Of a stretch of DNA of 64,000 bases, positions 1-8,998 are shown one piece after another. Position numbers and translations under genes: made by a program. Positions within the stretch are counted from its first letter, which is position 1; every line of letters begins with the position of its first letter. The stretch is taken from NCBI GenBank assembly GCA_910586315.1, contig CAJUIP010000007.1, positions 51,168 through 115,167 of the forward strand, read 5' to 3'. The notes below the pieces were generated by a model. That model was not told the DNA's origin. It saw nothing but the letters and a program-made list of their open reading frames with translations, and did not search any database. The DNA is from an uncultured Lachnospiraceae bacterium (lineage in GTDB: Bacteria; Bacillota; Clostridia; Lachnospirales; Lachnospiraceae).

Positions 1-3000
1 TTTTTAAGTACGAAAGGGACGTGGAAGGAAATAAAAGGCCATTGGCGTATCCATATGAAGCAGAGCTTACCCTGTATCCGGCCGTTGTGGACGAAAACGG
101 AATGGCGGTGAAAGAGGACGGACAGTATAAATATGAGAATGAGGATCCTGTAGACACCTGGGTTTCCAAAGATTATTCGGAATATGAGAATGCAGTTACT
201 AAGGCATATAAAGAAATGTTTTCGGAGTATGGTAGTACATTTAGGGAGTTTTCATGGAAGACTTCAGCAGGGGATAAGGATAAAAGAGCAGGCGCCAGGC
301 TTTTGAAAAGTCATTCTACAGGGAATGGAGAAACTACAACCCAAATATGGATGATGGAAGATGAAAGCCGGATGAGGGTGACGGCCGCCGGCACGGACGG
401 GCGGGGAAAAACAGATGAGTCGGGTAAACCGGAAATAACATACGAATTTCAGTTCCATTATAAAGAAAGGGGCTGGGAGGGTGCCACAGATATGGTGAGC
501 TATGATACAGAAGGCGGGATTCACCGGATAGATAAGATTCCGGAAGGAAACTACATTCTTGTAGAGACAAAGACACCGGGAGGATACCAAACGGCCGAGC
601 CGATGTTAATCAAAGTGGAGCGAGATAAATCTGTAAAACGGTATTCCATGGAAAACCATCCTCAGAATGTGTATGTAGATAAGACCGACGAAAATGGGAA
701 CCAGATTTCCGGAGCGGAACTGGAACTGTACCGGGCGGATAAAAATGGATGCTTTACAAGGCAGGAGGAATACCTGATTGACCGCTGGATTTCTGGAATG
801 GATGGCGTGTACACGCCGGATGATTTGGCAGAGGGAAGCATTCCCAAAGGGTATGGAACGGGCGACCAGCGTCTTCACAGGCTGCCGCCTGTCTCAGAGG
901 GAATCTGCTATCTGGCAGAAAAAAGAGCGCCTGATTATTGTGTGACTATGGAACCGCTGCTGATAAAATTTCATGGCACTATGGAACCAGTGATCCGTGC
1001 CGTGAATCATCCGGCACAGGGACGGCTTGTGATTGAAAAGCAGGATGCACAGTGGCATGGAAAAAAACTTTCAGGCGCCTGGTTTGAGGTGAAAAATAAA
1101 GAAACAGGGGCGGTGATACATATAGAGACCGATGAGGAAGGTGTGGCCGTGTCGCCGGAACTTCCGGCAGGTGTCAGGGACGCATCTGGAAAAATTCGTC
1201 CTTACGAATATCAGGTCAGGGAAGTACAGGCCCCGGATGGATACAGAAGGAATCTGACGGTATGGCATTTCCGGTTTGAGAACAGCAATCAGGCCACAAT
1301 TTTTCATCATTTACAGGTGGAAAATGAAGAAACCAATTTACAGTTTTCAAAGAGTAATTTCCAAACGGGCCATTTTGTTTCCGGAGCCAGTCTGGCCATT
1401 TACGGGACCAGAGTAGAGCAAGGGGCATACGTATTGGATGGTCCTGCCATAGAAACGTGGATTTCCGGCGATACCCCGCATCTGGTGACAGGAAAACTGT
1501 CCGGAAACCAAACGTACGCACTGGTAGAAGAAAAAGCTCCATCGGGCTTTTCCATTTCACCTCCGGTATTGTTCACAGTATCTGAAGATGGAAGAAGAAT
1601 TGTAGGAATAACAGAAAATTTCAGGAAAATACAAATTACATATCAAGATGCGGGGGAGCAGATTGCGTCTGTTTCTGTAATGGGACGCAGGGCTTTAAGA
1701 GCCTCATACAGTCTGTGGAAAGATGGAAAGGAGATGGGTTACAGCAATTTATCAGAGGTACCGGAAGGAGAGATTGTGTCGATCCGGGAAAACCTTACAT
1801 TTTCAGACGGAGAAAACATGTTGGCAGGAACAGAAACATTCCGCGTATTCCAAAAGGATCAGAGGAAAGAACAGCTTCATGGACGCATGCCGGTAAGAAC
1901 AGAATATGCGTTTAGAAATGAGAACGGACAGATTTTTGCCAGCTGGACAGTCAACGATGACAATATTTTATACCAGGTGTCTAACGGTGAAGACGAAGAA
2001 GGAGAGCTGTGCTTTTCTCCTGGAAAAACTTATTATCTGGAAGAGACCATTGTGTTTGATGACGACAGCCGTCTGCTGACAGGAAGAACCTCCATTCTTA
2101 CGGGAACAGAAGGGCAGGTGGAGACCGTAGATCTGGCGGACCGGGAAAAGGAGGTACGAATCAGAAAAACGGATTTCGCCACGGAAAGGGAGCTTCCCGG
2201 GGCCGTTCTTACAATCAGGACTCCGGATGGAGAGGTCTTGACACAATGGACTTCGGATAGCTCGGAACATGAGATTATCGGGCTTTTGGAGCCAGGAAAA
2301 ACATATATTCTGGAGGAAACCATGGCGGCAGAGGGATTTGCATATGCGGAGGAAATTATGTTTACGCTCAGTGAAAACGGCTGTGCAGAAAAAATAAAAA
2401 TGGAGGACAAGCCAACCTGTGTGGAAATAAAGAAGACAGACATGGCGACGGGAAAAGAGCTTCCCGGGGCCAGAATGGTTTTGAAAACCAGAGAAGGAAC
2501 GGTTGTAGATCAGTGGATTTCCGAAACAATTCCACATGTGATAAAAGGAAAGCTGACAGCAGGGGAGACATATGTGCTCATTGAGGAAACGGCGCCGGAG
2601 GGGTATTTGACAGCAGAAGAGGTTGTGTTTACGGTTTCCATGGACGGAAGTGTGGACCGGGTTATCATGCAGGATAAAAGAGAGGAGCCCGAGATACCGG
2701 ACGAGCCGGACAAGCCGGATGAGCCAGACAAGCCGGACAAACCAGACAAGCCGGACAAGCCAGACAAGCCGGATGAGCCGGAGGAACCTGAGATACCGAA
2801 TAAGCCTGAAGCACCAAAAGAACCTCAGAAATCAGAAAGAAAGCTGGGAAAAGTTACAGCAAGATACCAGCCGGATGTAGAAGGCCGGGCAGTGGTCCAT
2901 GTGGACGCTTCCGGACGGTTCCGAAAACAGATACCAAAAACTGGCGACGAAGGAAGTCCCTGGCTGTATGTATTGGTCATTTCCTTTTTTGCATTGGGAA

Positions 3001-3041
3001 TTTTAACTATCATAATAAGGGGGAAGAGACGTGGTAAATAG
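1..3041 (+). CDS. Cna-B/SpaA-type pilin or surface adhesin, 5' end cut by the window
   Basis: Large cell-wall-anchored surface protein built from repeated Cna-B (prealbumin-like) domains. The frame is open from base 3, so the true start lies upstream; a GTG at 21 is only the first in-window candidate. At least three late repeats show the family signature, a lysine-rich first strand (IKKTD) and a closing E-box such as LIEETAPEGY, where lysine and a partner side chain normally form an isopeptide bond. Roughly residues 885-940 are a Pro/Asp/Lys/Glu wall-spanning linker encoded by a degenerate DNA repeat (2685-2820). The C-terminus has IPKTGD, a transmembrane helix and a basic tail, a sortase signal with Ile in place of Leu. 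The next gene overlaps by 11 bp, so the two are co-translated. Backbone pilin or adhesin cannot be told apart, and the sortase is presumably outside the window. Confidence 0.9.
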   Translation, partial: FKYERDVEGNKRPLAYPYEAELTLYPAVVDENGMAVKEDGQYKYENEDPVDTWVSKDYSEYENAVTKAYKEMFSEYGSTFREFSWKTSAGDKDKRAGARLLKSHSTGNGETTTQIWMMEDESRMRVTAAGTDGRGKTDESGKPEITYEFQFHYKERGWEGATDMVSYDTEGGIHRIDKIPEGNYILVETKTPGGYQTAEPMLIKVERDKSVKRYSMENHPQNVYVDKTDENGNQISGAELELYRADKNGCFTRQEEYLIDRWISGMDGVYTPDDLAEGSIPKGYGTGDQRLHRLPPVSEGICYLAEKRAPDYCVTMEPLLIKFHGTMEPVIRAVNHPAQGRLVIEKQDAQWHGKKLSGAWFEVKNKETGAVIHIETDEEGVAVSPELPAGVRDASGKIRPYEYQVREVQAPDGYRRNLTVWHFRFENSNQATIFHHLQVENEETNLQFSKSNFQTGHFVSGASLAIYGTRVEQGAYVLDGPAIETWISGDTPHLVTGKLSGNQTYALVEEKAPSGFSISPPVLFTVSEDGRRIVGITENFRKIQITYQDAGEQIASVSVMGRRALRASYSLWKDGKEMGYSNLSEVPEGEIVSIRENLTFSDGENMLAGTETFRVFQKDQRKEQLHGRMPVRTEYAFRNENGQIFASWTVNDDNILYQVSNGEDEEGELCFSPGKTYYLEETIVFDDDSRLLTGRTSILTGTEGQVETVDLADREKEVRIRKTDFATERELPGAVLTIRTPDGEVLTQWTSDSSEHEIIGLLEPGKTYILEETMAAEGFAYAEEIMFTLSENGCAEKIKMEDKPTCVEIKKTDMATGKELPGARMVLKTREGTVVDQWISETIPHVIKGKLTAGETYVLIEETAPEGYLTAEEVVFTVSMDGSVDRVIMQDKREEPEIPDEPDKPDEPDKPDKPDKPDKPDKPDEPEEPEIPNKPEAPKEPQKSERKLGKVTARYQPDVEGRAVVHVDASGRFRKQIPKTGDEGSPWLYVLVISFFALGILTIIIRGKRRGK

Positions 3042-4044
3042 GAGAAGAAATAGTTTAAAGTATTTTTTAGGAGTTCTGGCCCTGACACTTTTTTGTGTCG
3101 GGGGGCCTGGCTCCCGCCTCCCAGTTTGGGCACAGGAGACAGAAACGAAAGCAGGGACAGGGGCGGAAGCAGGAACAGAAACGGAAACAGTGGTATATGA
3201 AAGTCCTGTGTTTACGGATGGCGGGGAGGCCTTTCTTCCCAGGGAGCAATTGGAACGGGACGGAAAGGAGTACCGGCTGGTTTCCACTAAACTTCAGCCA
3301 GCAGTAAAGGAGGGGACGAAAACATACGCATCAGCCGTTGTGCCGTATATGCTGGAAGGGCGCCAGGAACCTCCGGAAAAGGCTGTTGTTGCCTTGATTG
3401 ATGATGCTACGGGAAGGGAATACGAAAGAGAGCTTCCAAGACTGGATGTGGTGGAAAAGGATAGCTTTTGGGATAGCGAATTTTCCTTTTCTGTAACGGT
3501 ATCCGGATATGATTCAGATGGATTCCTTCTGGGAGAAACAGAAATTCCTGCCGGTTCGGATTTGGCGCTGTACGGGAAGGAGTTTTTGAAATACCTTAAA
3601 CTTCCAGAGGATTGTTACAAGGTGGAGGCTGTAGAGTGGGACGGAGAATGCTATGAGCAGGATGGGGCATTGTGCAGAAATGCCATAGCTTCCGGAGCGA
3701 AGCGAATGAGAAATGTGGAGGTTAAGTACGGAGGGCAGGTGCAGACACCAGAGGTTCAGGGAAGGAGATATGTGGGAATTTATGAGGAAATCGCTGCCGT
3801 GACAGAGGAAAAAGAGACTCAGAAAGAACAGGAAGAGGAAAACCAGGTGAACATTTACGAGACAGAATGTGGTGCCCGCGAGCCGTCACAGGAAGAAGGT
3901 TTCTTCCAGAAGGCATTGCATTGGATGGAAAAACATCTGACAGTGGTAGTTTTTGGGACGGGATTTTTTCTTGTTTTCTTTCTGGCCGGGGTACTTTTCT
4001 GGTTGTTATACAGGGAAAATAAGAGAAAAAGCCAGGTCCTTTAA
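3031..4044 (+). CDS. Secreted single-pass membrane protein linked to the pilin gene
   Basis: Protein of 337 residues that I cannot assign to a named family. It has an N-terminal signal peptide (basic start, hydrophobic stretch about residues 9-28, then VWAQE), a low-complexity Thr/Glu/Ala segment, a soluble extracellular part of about 230 residues, an acidic Glu/Gln-rich stalk near residue 255, and a C-terminal transmembrane helix with a short basic cytoplasmic tail. The GTG start lies inside the 3' end of the pilin gene, an 11-bp overlap indicating translational coupling. There is no sortase motif, so it is held by its helix. It may be a pilus-locus accessory or anchoring protein; this is inference from position. 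Confidence 0.75.
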   Translation: MVNRRRNSLKYFLGVLALTLFCVGGPGSRLPVWAQETETKAGTGAEAGTETETVVYESPVFTDGGEAFLPREQLERDGKEYRLVSTKLQPAVKEGTKTYASAVVPYMLEGRQEPPEKAVVALIDDATGREYERELPRLDVVEKDSFWDSEFSFSVTVSGYDSDGFLLGETEIPAGSDLALYGKEFLKYLKLPEDCYKVEAVEWDGECYEQDGALCRNAIASGAKRMRNVEVKYGGQVQTPEVQGRRYVGIYEEIAAVTEEKETQKEQEEENQVNIYETECGAREPSQEEGFFQKALHWMEKHLTVVVFGTGFFLVFFLAGVLFWLLYRENKRKSQVL

Positions 4045-4069
4045 CTTTCATACTCTTGTAAAAGCGTCC

Positions 4070-4456
4070 TCATCGAAACGAAATGGCATTTGAAGTGGAT
4101 GATACCAGCTTTTCTTCCCATTCGCTTTCTTTAAAACCGGTAAGTACAAATGTGTTTGTTACTATGATCGGGCGTTTTACGAGCATTCCATCAGTGGAGA
4201 GAAGAGAAAGCATTTCGTCTTCACTCATGGATGGAAGCTTGTCTTTTAAGGCCATTGACTTGTACAACTGGCCGCTTGTGTTAAAAAATTTCTTTAGTGG
4301 GAGTCCGCTTTTTTTATACCATAGGGTAAGTTCATCTTTCGTTGGATTTTGTTCCTTAATATGGCGGGATGTGTAGTTTAACTTGTGGGTATCCAGCCAG
4401 GCTTTGGCCTTTTTGCATGTGGAACAGGGCGGATATTCTAAAAATAAGATCTTCAT
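4070..4456 (-). CDS. ArsC/Spx-family thioredoxin-fold protein
   Basis: Small protein of 128 residues in the arsenate reductase/Spx superfamily. It opens with a beta strand followed by CSTCKKA, the CxxC active-site loop, and carries LPLKKFFNTSG and the conserved KRPIIV block near residue 95, the family's typical glutathione/arsenate-reductase layout (length 115-130). Start choice: ATG at 4456 has AGGAGG seven bases upstream, whereas the longer frame has no ribosome site. The KRPI motif and CxxC make a thiol-redox or arsenate-reductase-like role likely, but Spx-type RNA polymerase binding cannot be excluded. It stands alone, convergent to the pilin operon and divergent from spmB. Confidence 0.85.
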   Translation of the reverse strand: MKILFLEYPPCSTCKKAKAWLDTHKLNYTSRHIKEQNPTKDELTLWYKKSGLPLKKFFNTSGQLYKSMALKDKLPSMSEDEMLSLLSTDGMLVKRPIIVTNTFVLTGFKESEWEEKLVSSTSNAISFR

Positions 4457-4522
4457 GATGGAAACCTCCTGATTTTGATTTCTGGCAACCATTCAAGTAC
4501 CCTCGGAATTGCGGCATACGGC

Positions 4523-4558
4523 TCTTTAAAATTGCTTCGCAACGGGCCGTATGCCGAT
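4523..4558. repeat. Inverted repeat between arsC-like gene and spmB
   Basis: An 11-bp perfect inverted repeat (CGGCATACGGC and its complement GCCGTATGCCG) encloses about 23 bases containing TTTAAAATTGC, a phrase that also occurs at about 10993 and 52752 beside other intergenic palindromes. It could act as a hairpin in either direction; the lack of a long T run makes a terminator call weak. Confidence 0.5.
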
Positions 4559-4619
4559 GGCTGTTACGATTTTTATAGTATATCTGTTTTTTTAGAAGAA
4601 TACAATATTCTGAAGGAAG

Positions 4620-5162
4620 ATGGAGCAGGATTTCATGGATATTTTGATTTTTTTGTCAGAATTTATGGTACCGTTGGTTATTTTTTATATTGTGGGATTC
4701 GGTCTTTTATCCGGTCGGCCGGTATTTGATGATTTTCTGAAGGGCGCAGTGGAAGGAATGAAAACAGTGGCCGGGATTTTACCGACACTCATAGGTCTTA
4801 TGGCCGCGGTGGGGATTTTAAGGGCTTCAGGGTTTTTGGAAGCGGCGGCAGAAGTACTGAAGACCCCGGCCGGCTGGCTTCATATTCCAGTTCCCCTGGT
4901 GCCGGTGATTTTGGTACGAGTGGTATCCAGCTCAGCGGCCACAGGTTTGATTTTGGATATTTTTAAAGAATATGGACCGGATTCGCTTGTGGGAACTATG
5001 GTTTCCATCATGATGGGGTGTACAGAAACCGTGTTTTACACCATGAGCGTTTATTTTATGACGGCTGGAATCAGAAAGACCAGATGGACGCTTCCCGGAG
5101 CATTATTCGCAACAGGCGCGGGAATTGCGGCGAGCATAGTTTTGACCGGAATGATGATATGA
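4620..5162 (+). CDS. spmB: Spore maturation protein B
   Basis: Integral membrane protein of 180 residues with about five hydrophobic helices, matching the SpmB family (nucleoside-recognition/Gate domain). Family features visible are the FYIVGFGLLSG start, the Gly-Met-rich GMKTVAGILPTLIGLMAAVGILRASG helix region (written here as separate stretches of the same segment), SSSAATGLILDIF and MGCTETVFYTMSVYF. SpmA and SpmB are needed for spore core dehydration and heat resistance in Bacillus and Clostridium. The usual partner spmA is not adjacent here. An ATG at 4635 (MDIL) is an alternative start; the AAGGAAGATGGAG stretch just upstream of 4620 offers a ribosome site. Confidence 0.87.
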   Translation: MEQDFMDILIFLSEFMVPLVIFYIVGFGLLSGRPVFDDFLKGAVEGMKTVAGILPTLIGLMAAVGILRASGFLEAAAEVLKTPAGWLHIPVPLVPVILVRVVSSSAATGLILDIFKEYGPDSLVGTMVSIMMGCTETVFYTMSVYFMTAGIRKTRWTLPGALFATGAGIAASIVLTGMMI

Positions 5163-5301
5163 GAGACCGCCAGAAAGGCCAGGAAAATCCGGAACAGTGG
5201 TATTAGAGTTTCTGCAATTGCGCCGATATTTCTTAGCAGAAACATATTGGAGCAGTGTATATACGGCAATGACATAGTGCCGCAATAAGAGGGGAAGAAA
5301 T

Positions 5302-6915
5302 ATGTCAAAAATAAAAGCTTCCGGTACATCTTCGGAGCTGGCGGTTGATGTAAACAAAGAACTTTTGCTTGTCAGACAGCAGGCAGAAATAAAAGCCGGT
5401 GAAGCATTGTTTCGAGAGGCCTCGCAGAAGATTACCGATCAGAGAGAAAAAATACAATCTGATAATGCGGAAGAACAAAATCAATGTCAGACGGAAGATA
5501 CGGCGCAGCTTTCAGAGGTACACCTGCGTTCCCGTACAGACGGCGCCGGGGCTATGGAGGAAATTCTTACATGGATACTGGAAATGGCCGGAGAAGACTG
5601 GGAGGCATTTTTGGCGTGGCAGCCGGAGTATGATGATTCTCTGTCTGATCAGCTTCAGGAACTTTCGAAATTGTATCTTGAACTTTTGGAGGCAGCCCTT
5701 AAATATGCAGAAGGAGATAACCTGGCTTTGCAGCTTCGGCGGCTGGATGATTTGCTTGCCCAAAAACTTAGTTCTGTCATGGATCAGAATCTGGAATTTC
5801 TGATGCATCTGCTGGAAAAAAACGGAGAAACTGATATGGTAGACGCCATACGTTTAAATATATACCGGCAGACAGCCGGGAAATCGTTGTCGCCGCAGGA
5901 CGCACATCGTCTCTTTGTACAGGCCGCTCCGGGAAGATATGGAAATGTCAGACATTCTGATTCTGCGGCTGCTTTCTCTTTTAAAAGGGAAGATATCCAT
6001 ACAAAGCCATTTGCACATGCCCGGCAGTCCGACCGCGGGATGACGTCAGCGTCATCTTCGTCGTTTTCCGGGGAGGGTATGATTTATCAGTCTTCCAGGA
6101 AGCAAAATGTCCGGTTTCAGCAGGTTTATAACAGGCAGCAAAATTTCTGGAAAGAACAAATAAGGCAGAGAAAAGAGGTTATTGATCGCGCCAGGAAAGG
6201 TATTGTCGAAAATACATTTCACAGGACAAACGCACTTTTCTGTTCTGCCAAAGAACTGGAGAGGGCGAACCGGTTTGCTGCACATGTAAACGGACAAGGA
6301 AATTTATTCCAAAATCGAGTTATCAGTGCCAGAAATGAGGAAGTAGCAGGACTGCTGGCAGCAATTATGACCATCAAGGGCCAGGTATTTGCTGAGGTGA
6401 GCGGTCAGGCCAATTCCCTTGTCCTCAGTCTGCAGAAAGTGATTGGGAAAATGGCTGACCATTATCTGAGTCAGAGAGGGGGAACAGATGTATACTACTA
6501 TACCCTTTCTGTATACATGAAGATGAAAAATCCCCAAAAGGTGGTTCAGATCGGACAGGACTATGCATACCGGCAGTTTTGCGAAAAGCAAAAGAACCCT
6601 GTTTATCAGAAACTTGCCGCTTATTCCCGGGAATCCGGCTTTTACCAAACCCTGCAAAACGTAAGTGCGGAAAAAGATTTTGCCTTTGGATGTAATGTTT
6701 TGCAAAAAGACTGGAAATTATTTTTGCACAGTTTGGGGAAGACAGAAAGCCCTTCCTATTTATCGGGGGTGGAAAGATATTCCCCCTGGGGAATACTGGC
6801 AGATCCGGGTGCGGGCCGCACGGGCGGCCATGAAAACCGGATAAAAATTGCATTTGTGGTATTTTTCCTTCTTGGCGTTCTGACGGTCTTTATTTTCAAA
6901 GCTGGAATTGGATGA
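5302..6915 (+). CDS. Unknown tail-anchored cytoplasmic protein
   Basis: Protein of 537 residues without a family I recognise. It has no signal peptide, is rich in Gln, Glu and Ser, and appears largely helical. A low-complexity Ser-rich stretch lies near residues 245-260, a Gln/Arg/Lys-rich likely coiled helix follows at 265-305, and the extreme C-terminus (about 513-537) is one hydrophobic helix after an Asn-Arg-Ile-Lys basic patch, the layout of a tail-anchored membrane protein. The ATG follows AGAGGGGAAGAAAT. It stands between spmB and a MarR gene with its own leader of about 140 bp. Distant resemblance in composition to secretion or translocation apparatus proteins was considered but there is no motif to support it. 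Confidence 0.7.
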   Translation: MSKIKASGTSSELAVDVNKELLLVRQQAEIKAGEALFREASQKITDQREKIQSDNAEEQNQCQTEDTAQLSEVHLRSRTDGAGAMEEILTWILEMAGEDWEAFLAWQPEYDDSLSDQLQELSKLYLELLEAALKYAEGDNLALQLRRLDDLLAQKLSSVMDQNLEFLMHLLEKNGETDMVDAIRLNIYRQTAGKSLSPQDAHRLFVQAAPGRYGNVRHSDSAAAFSFKREDIHTKPFAHARQSDRGMTSASSSSFSGEGMIYQSSRKQNVRFQQVYNRQQNFWKEQIRQRKEVIDRARKGIVENTFHRTNALFCSAKELERANRFAAHVNGQGNLFQNRVISARNEEVAGLLAAIMTIKGQVFAEVSGQANSLVLSLQKVIGKMADHYLSQRGGTDVYYYTLSVYMKMKNPQKVVQIGQDYAYRQFCEKQKNPVYQKLAAYSRESGFYQTLQNVSAEKDFAFGCNVLQKDWKLFLHSLGKTESPSYLSGVERYSPWGILADPGAGRTGGHENRIKIAFVVFFLLGVLTVFIFKAGIG

Positions 6916-6931
6916 GGAACGGAAACGGTTC

Positions 6932-6961
6932 TTGATTTATGCGTGCAGAATGCAGTATAAT
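6932..6961 (+). promoter_or_regulatory. Sigma-A promoter for the MarR gene
   Basis: TTGATT at 6932-6937 and TATAAT at 6956-6961 are separated by 18 bp, 125 bp ahead of the MarR start. The long leader between them contains no obvious terminator. Confidence 0.55.
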
Positions 6962-7085
6962 AATAATAGTTTGGCTTTATGAGGGTTCGGAGAACATGCG
7001 TATTGAGATGTTGCTTCCATAAGTGGTTTTAGCCTTGAATGTAAAAGGCTGGACACCAATTCACCAGAGAAAGGAATCGCCATAA

Positions 7086-7541
7086 TTGGATAGCTATGGA
7101 ATTTTAAATGAGGTTTTAGTAAGGCTGTTTCGGGATATTATGGATATTGAAGAAAAGGCCATTATCACATCGGAATTCAGGGATATTACCAACAATGACA
7201 TGCACGTAATTGAGGCCATTGGAATGGGTGAGCCAAAAAACATGACGACGATTGCAAGGGAACTGTCAGTTACTGTGGGAACATTGACGATTTCCATGAA
7301 CAGCCTGGTGAAAAAGGGGTATGTGGTTCGGGAACGCGGACAGGAGGACCGAAGAGTGGTGTATATTTCCCTTTCCGATAAGGGGAGAAAAGCTTATGAA
7401 CATCATGCCATGTTCCATAAGGAGATGATTGAAAACGTCACGGAGAAACTAAATCATGAGGAAATGGAGATCCTGATTCAGGCTTTGACGAAATTAGACC
7501 AATGGTTCCGAAAAAAAGAAAAGGAAAATGAAGTTTCCTGA
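7086..7541 (+). CDS. MarR-family transcriptional regulator
   Basis: Winged-helix repressor of 151 residues. The central region carries the MarR helix-turn-helix (ITNNDMHVIEAIG, then MTTIARELSVTVGTLTISMN in consecutive parts) and the wing RERGQEDRRVVYISLSDKG, with the usual Asp-Arg-Arg signature. Helical dimerisation ends flank it. The start is TTG at 7086, preceded by AGAAAGGA at good spacing; no in-frame ATG lies closer than the one at codon 19. Similar proteins in Clostridia regulate fatty-acid genes (FabT-like), but here the neighbour is phosphofructokinase with its own promoter, so the target is unknown. Confidence 0.88.
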   Translation: MDSYGILNEVLVRLFRDIMDIEEKAIITSEFRDITNNDMHVIEAIGMGEPKNMTTIARELSVTVGTLTISMNSLVKKGYVVRERGQEDRRVVYISLSDKGRKAYEHHAMFHKEMIENVTEKLNHEEMEILIQALTKLDQWFRKKEKENEVS

Positions 7542-7555
7542 AAATAAGTATGTGC

Positions 7556-7584
7556 TTGAAAAAGCGGGGCAAATATCGTATAGT
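7556..7584 (+). promoter_or_regulatory. Sigma-A promoter for phosphofructokinase
   Basis: TTGAAA at 7556-7561, a 17-bp spacer, and TATAGT at 7579-7584 sit 35 bp ahead of the pfk start, in a good position for its main promoter. Confidence 0.7.
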
Positions 7585-7618
7585 ATTAAGAAAATGAAAA
7601 ATGAAGGAAGGATATATC

Positions 7619-8857
7619 ATGAAAGGGAACGTGATAGTAGGACAATCCGGCGGCCCGACTTCAGCAATTAACTCAAGTCTGGCTGGAGTATACCGGACTG
7701 CAATTGACAGAGGGGCAAAGAAAGTATATGGAATGCGTCATGGAATTCAGGGACTGATGGACGAGCAGTACGTTGATCTGTCAGAACATATTCGCAATGA
7801 TTTGGATGTGGAGCTTTTAAAAAGAACTCCGGCGGCTTACCTTGGTTCCTGCCGCTATAAATTACCAGAGATTCATGAAAATCCGGAGATTTTTGAGAAA
7901 ATCTTCGGTATTCTTGATAAATTGGAAATTGAAAGTTTTATTTACATTGGTGGAAACGATTCCATGGATACCATCAAAAAACTTTCTGATTATGCAATTG
8001 TAAAAGGGCATACCACTAAGTTTATTGGTGTTCCAAAGACTATTGACAATGATCTGGCGCTTACGGATCATACGCCCGGATATGGAAGCGCCGCAAAATA
8101 TATTGGAACTTCCACAAAGGAAATTATCCGCGACAGCAATGCCCTGGAATATGGAAAGGGCCTTGTGACAGTGATTGAGGTCATGGGGAGAAATGCAGGC
8201 TGGCTCACTGGTGCCGCTGCTCTCGCACAGGGAGAGGACTGCGAGGGGCCGGATCTGATTTACCTTCCGGAGCTCCCCTTTGATGTGGAGAAATTTGTAG
8301 GGAAGGTGAAAGCGCTTCTGGAAAAGAAGCAGTCTGTTGTGGTTGCCGTTTCCGAGGGCATTCGTCTGAAGGATGGCCGCTATGTATGCGAGCTGACAGA
8401 TGGCGTTGACTATGTGGATGCGTTTGGCCATAAGCAGTTAAGCGGTACTGCCAATTACTTGTCATGCAGAATCGCCAATGAACTTGGTTGTAAGGCAAGG
8501 GGAATTGAACTTTCCACACTTCAGAGAGCTGCTTCCCATCTGGTATCCAGAATCGATATTATCGAGGCATTCCAGGTTGGCGGCGCCGCAGTAAAGGCTG
8601 CAGATGAAGGCGATACCGGAGAAATGGTAATTTTAGAAAGACTTTCCGATGACCCATATCAGTGTACCACGAGTCTTAGAAATGTTCATAAAGTATCTAA
8701 TGTGGAGAAGGTAGTACCCAGAGAATGGATCAATAAAGATGGTGACTATGTTACAGAAGAATTTTTGGACTATGTAAGACCATTAATCCAGGGGGATGTT
8801 CCTCCGATTATGGTGGATGGTATCCCGAGACATTTATATCATTGTGATAAGTGGTAA
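7619..8857 (+). CDS. Pyrophosphate-dependent 6-phosphofructokinase
   Basis: Glycolytic enzyme converting fructose-6-phosphate to fructose-1,6-bisphosphate, 412 residues. The phosphate-donor loop is GGNDSMDT and the active-site block is GVPKTIDNDL. In the PFK family an Asp in the first motif and a Lys in the second (where ATP enzymes have two Gly) mark use of pyrophosphate, so PPi rather than ATP is the probable donor. The substrate-binding MGRNAGWLTG motif is also present. ATG at 7619 is chosen because AAGGAAGG sits eight bases upstream; an ATG at 7601 overlaps that ribosome site. Monocistronic. Confidence 0.93.
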   Translation: MKGNVIVGQSGGPTSAINSSLAGVYRTAIDRGAKKVYGMRHGIQGLMDEQYVDLSEHIRNDLDVELLKRTPAAYLGSCRYKLPEIHENPEIFEKIFGILDKLEIESFIYIGGNDSMDTIKKLSDYAIVKGHTTKFIGVPKTIDNDLALTDHTPGYGSAAKYIGTSTKEIIRDSNALEYGKGLVTVIEVMGRNAGWLTGAAALAQGEDCEGPDLIYLPELPFDVEKFVGKVKALLEKKQSVVVAVSEGIRLKDGRYVCELTDGVDYVDAFGHKQLSGTANYLSCRIANELGCKARGIELSTLQRAASHLVSRIDIIEAFQVGGAAVKAADEGDTGEMVILERLSDDPYQCTTSLRNVHKVSNVEKVVPREWINKDGDYVTEEFLDYVRPLIQGDVPPIMVDGIPRHLYHCDKW

Positions 8858-8938
8858 AGGAATGAAAAGCGCTGCAAATAATTTGCCCTATAATACAGAA
8901 AAATGACTCCAACATCATATCATGCGAAAAAAATTTAC

Positions 8939-8971
8939 AGGCGGTTCCCGGGTATGTTTCCGGAACCGCCT
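8939..8971 (-). terminator. Rho-independent terminator of nhaC
   Basis: A 10-bp perfect stem (AGGCGGTTCC with its complement) around a 13-base loop, followed on the minus strand by a run of seven T. It lies between convergent pfk and nhaC and may act in both directions, though the T run favours the minus strand. Confidence 0.8.
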
Positions 8972-8998
8972 GCTTTGGACATATGTACTCAGATAATT

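Noticed and set aside
2685..2820. CRISPR-like or tandem DNA repeat.
   Set aside because: It is the coding sequence of a Pro/Asp/Lys linker, without spacer-repeat alternation.
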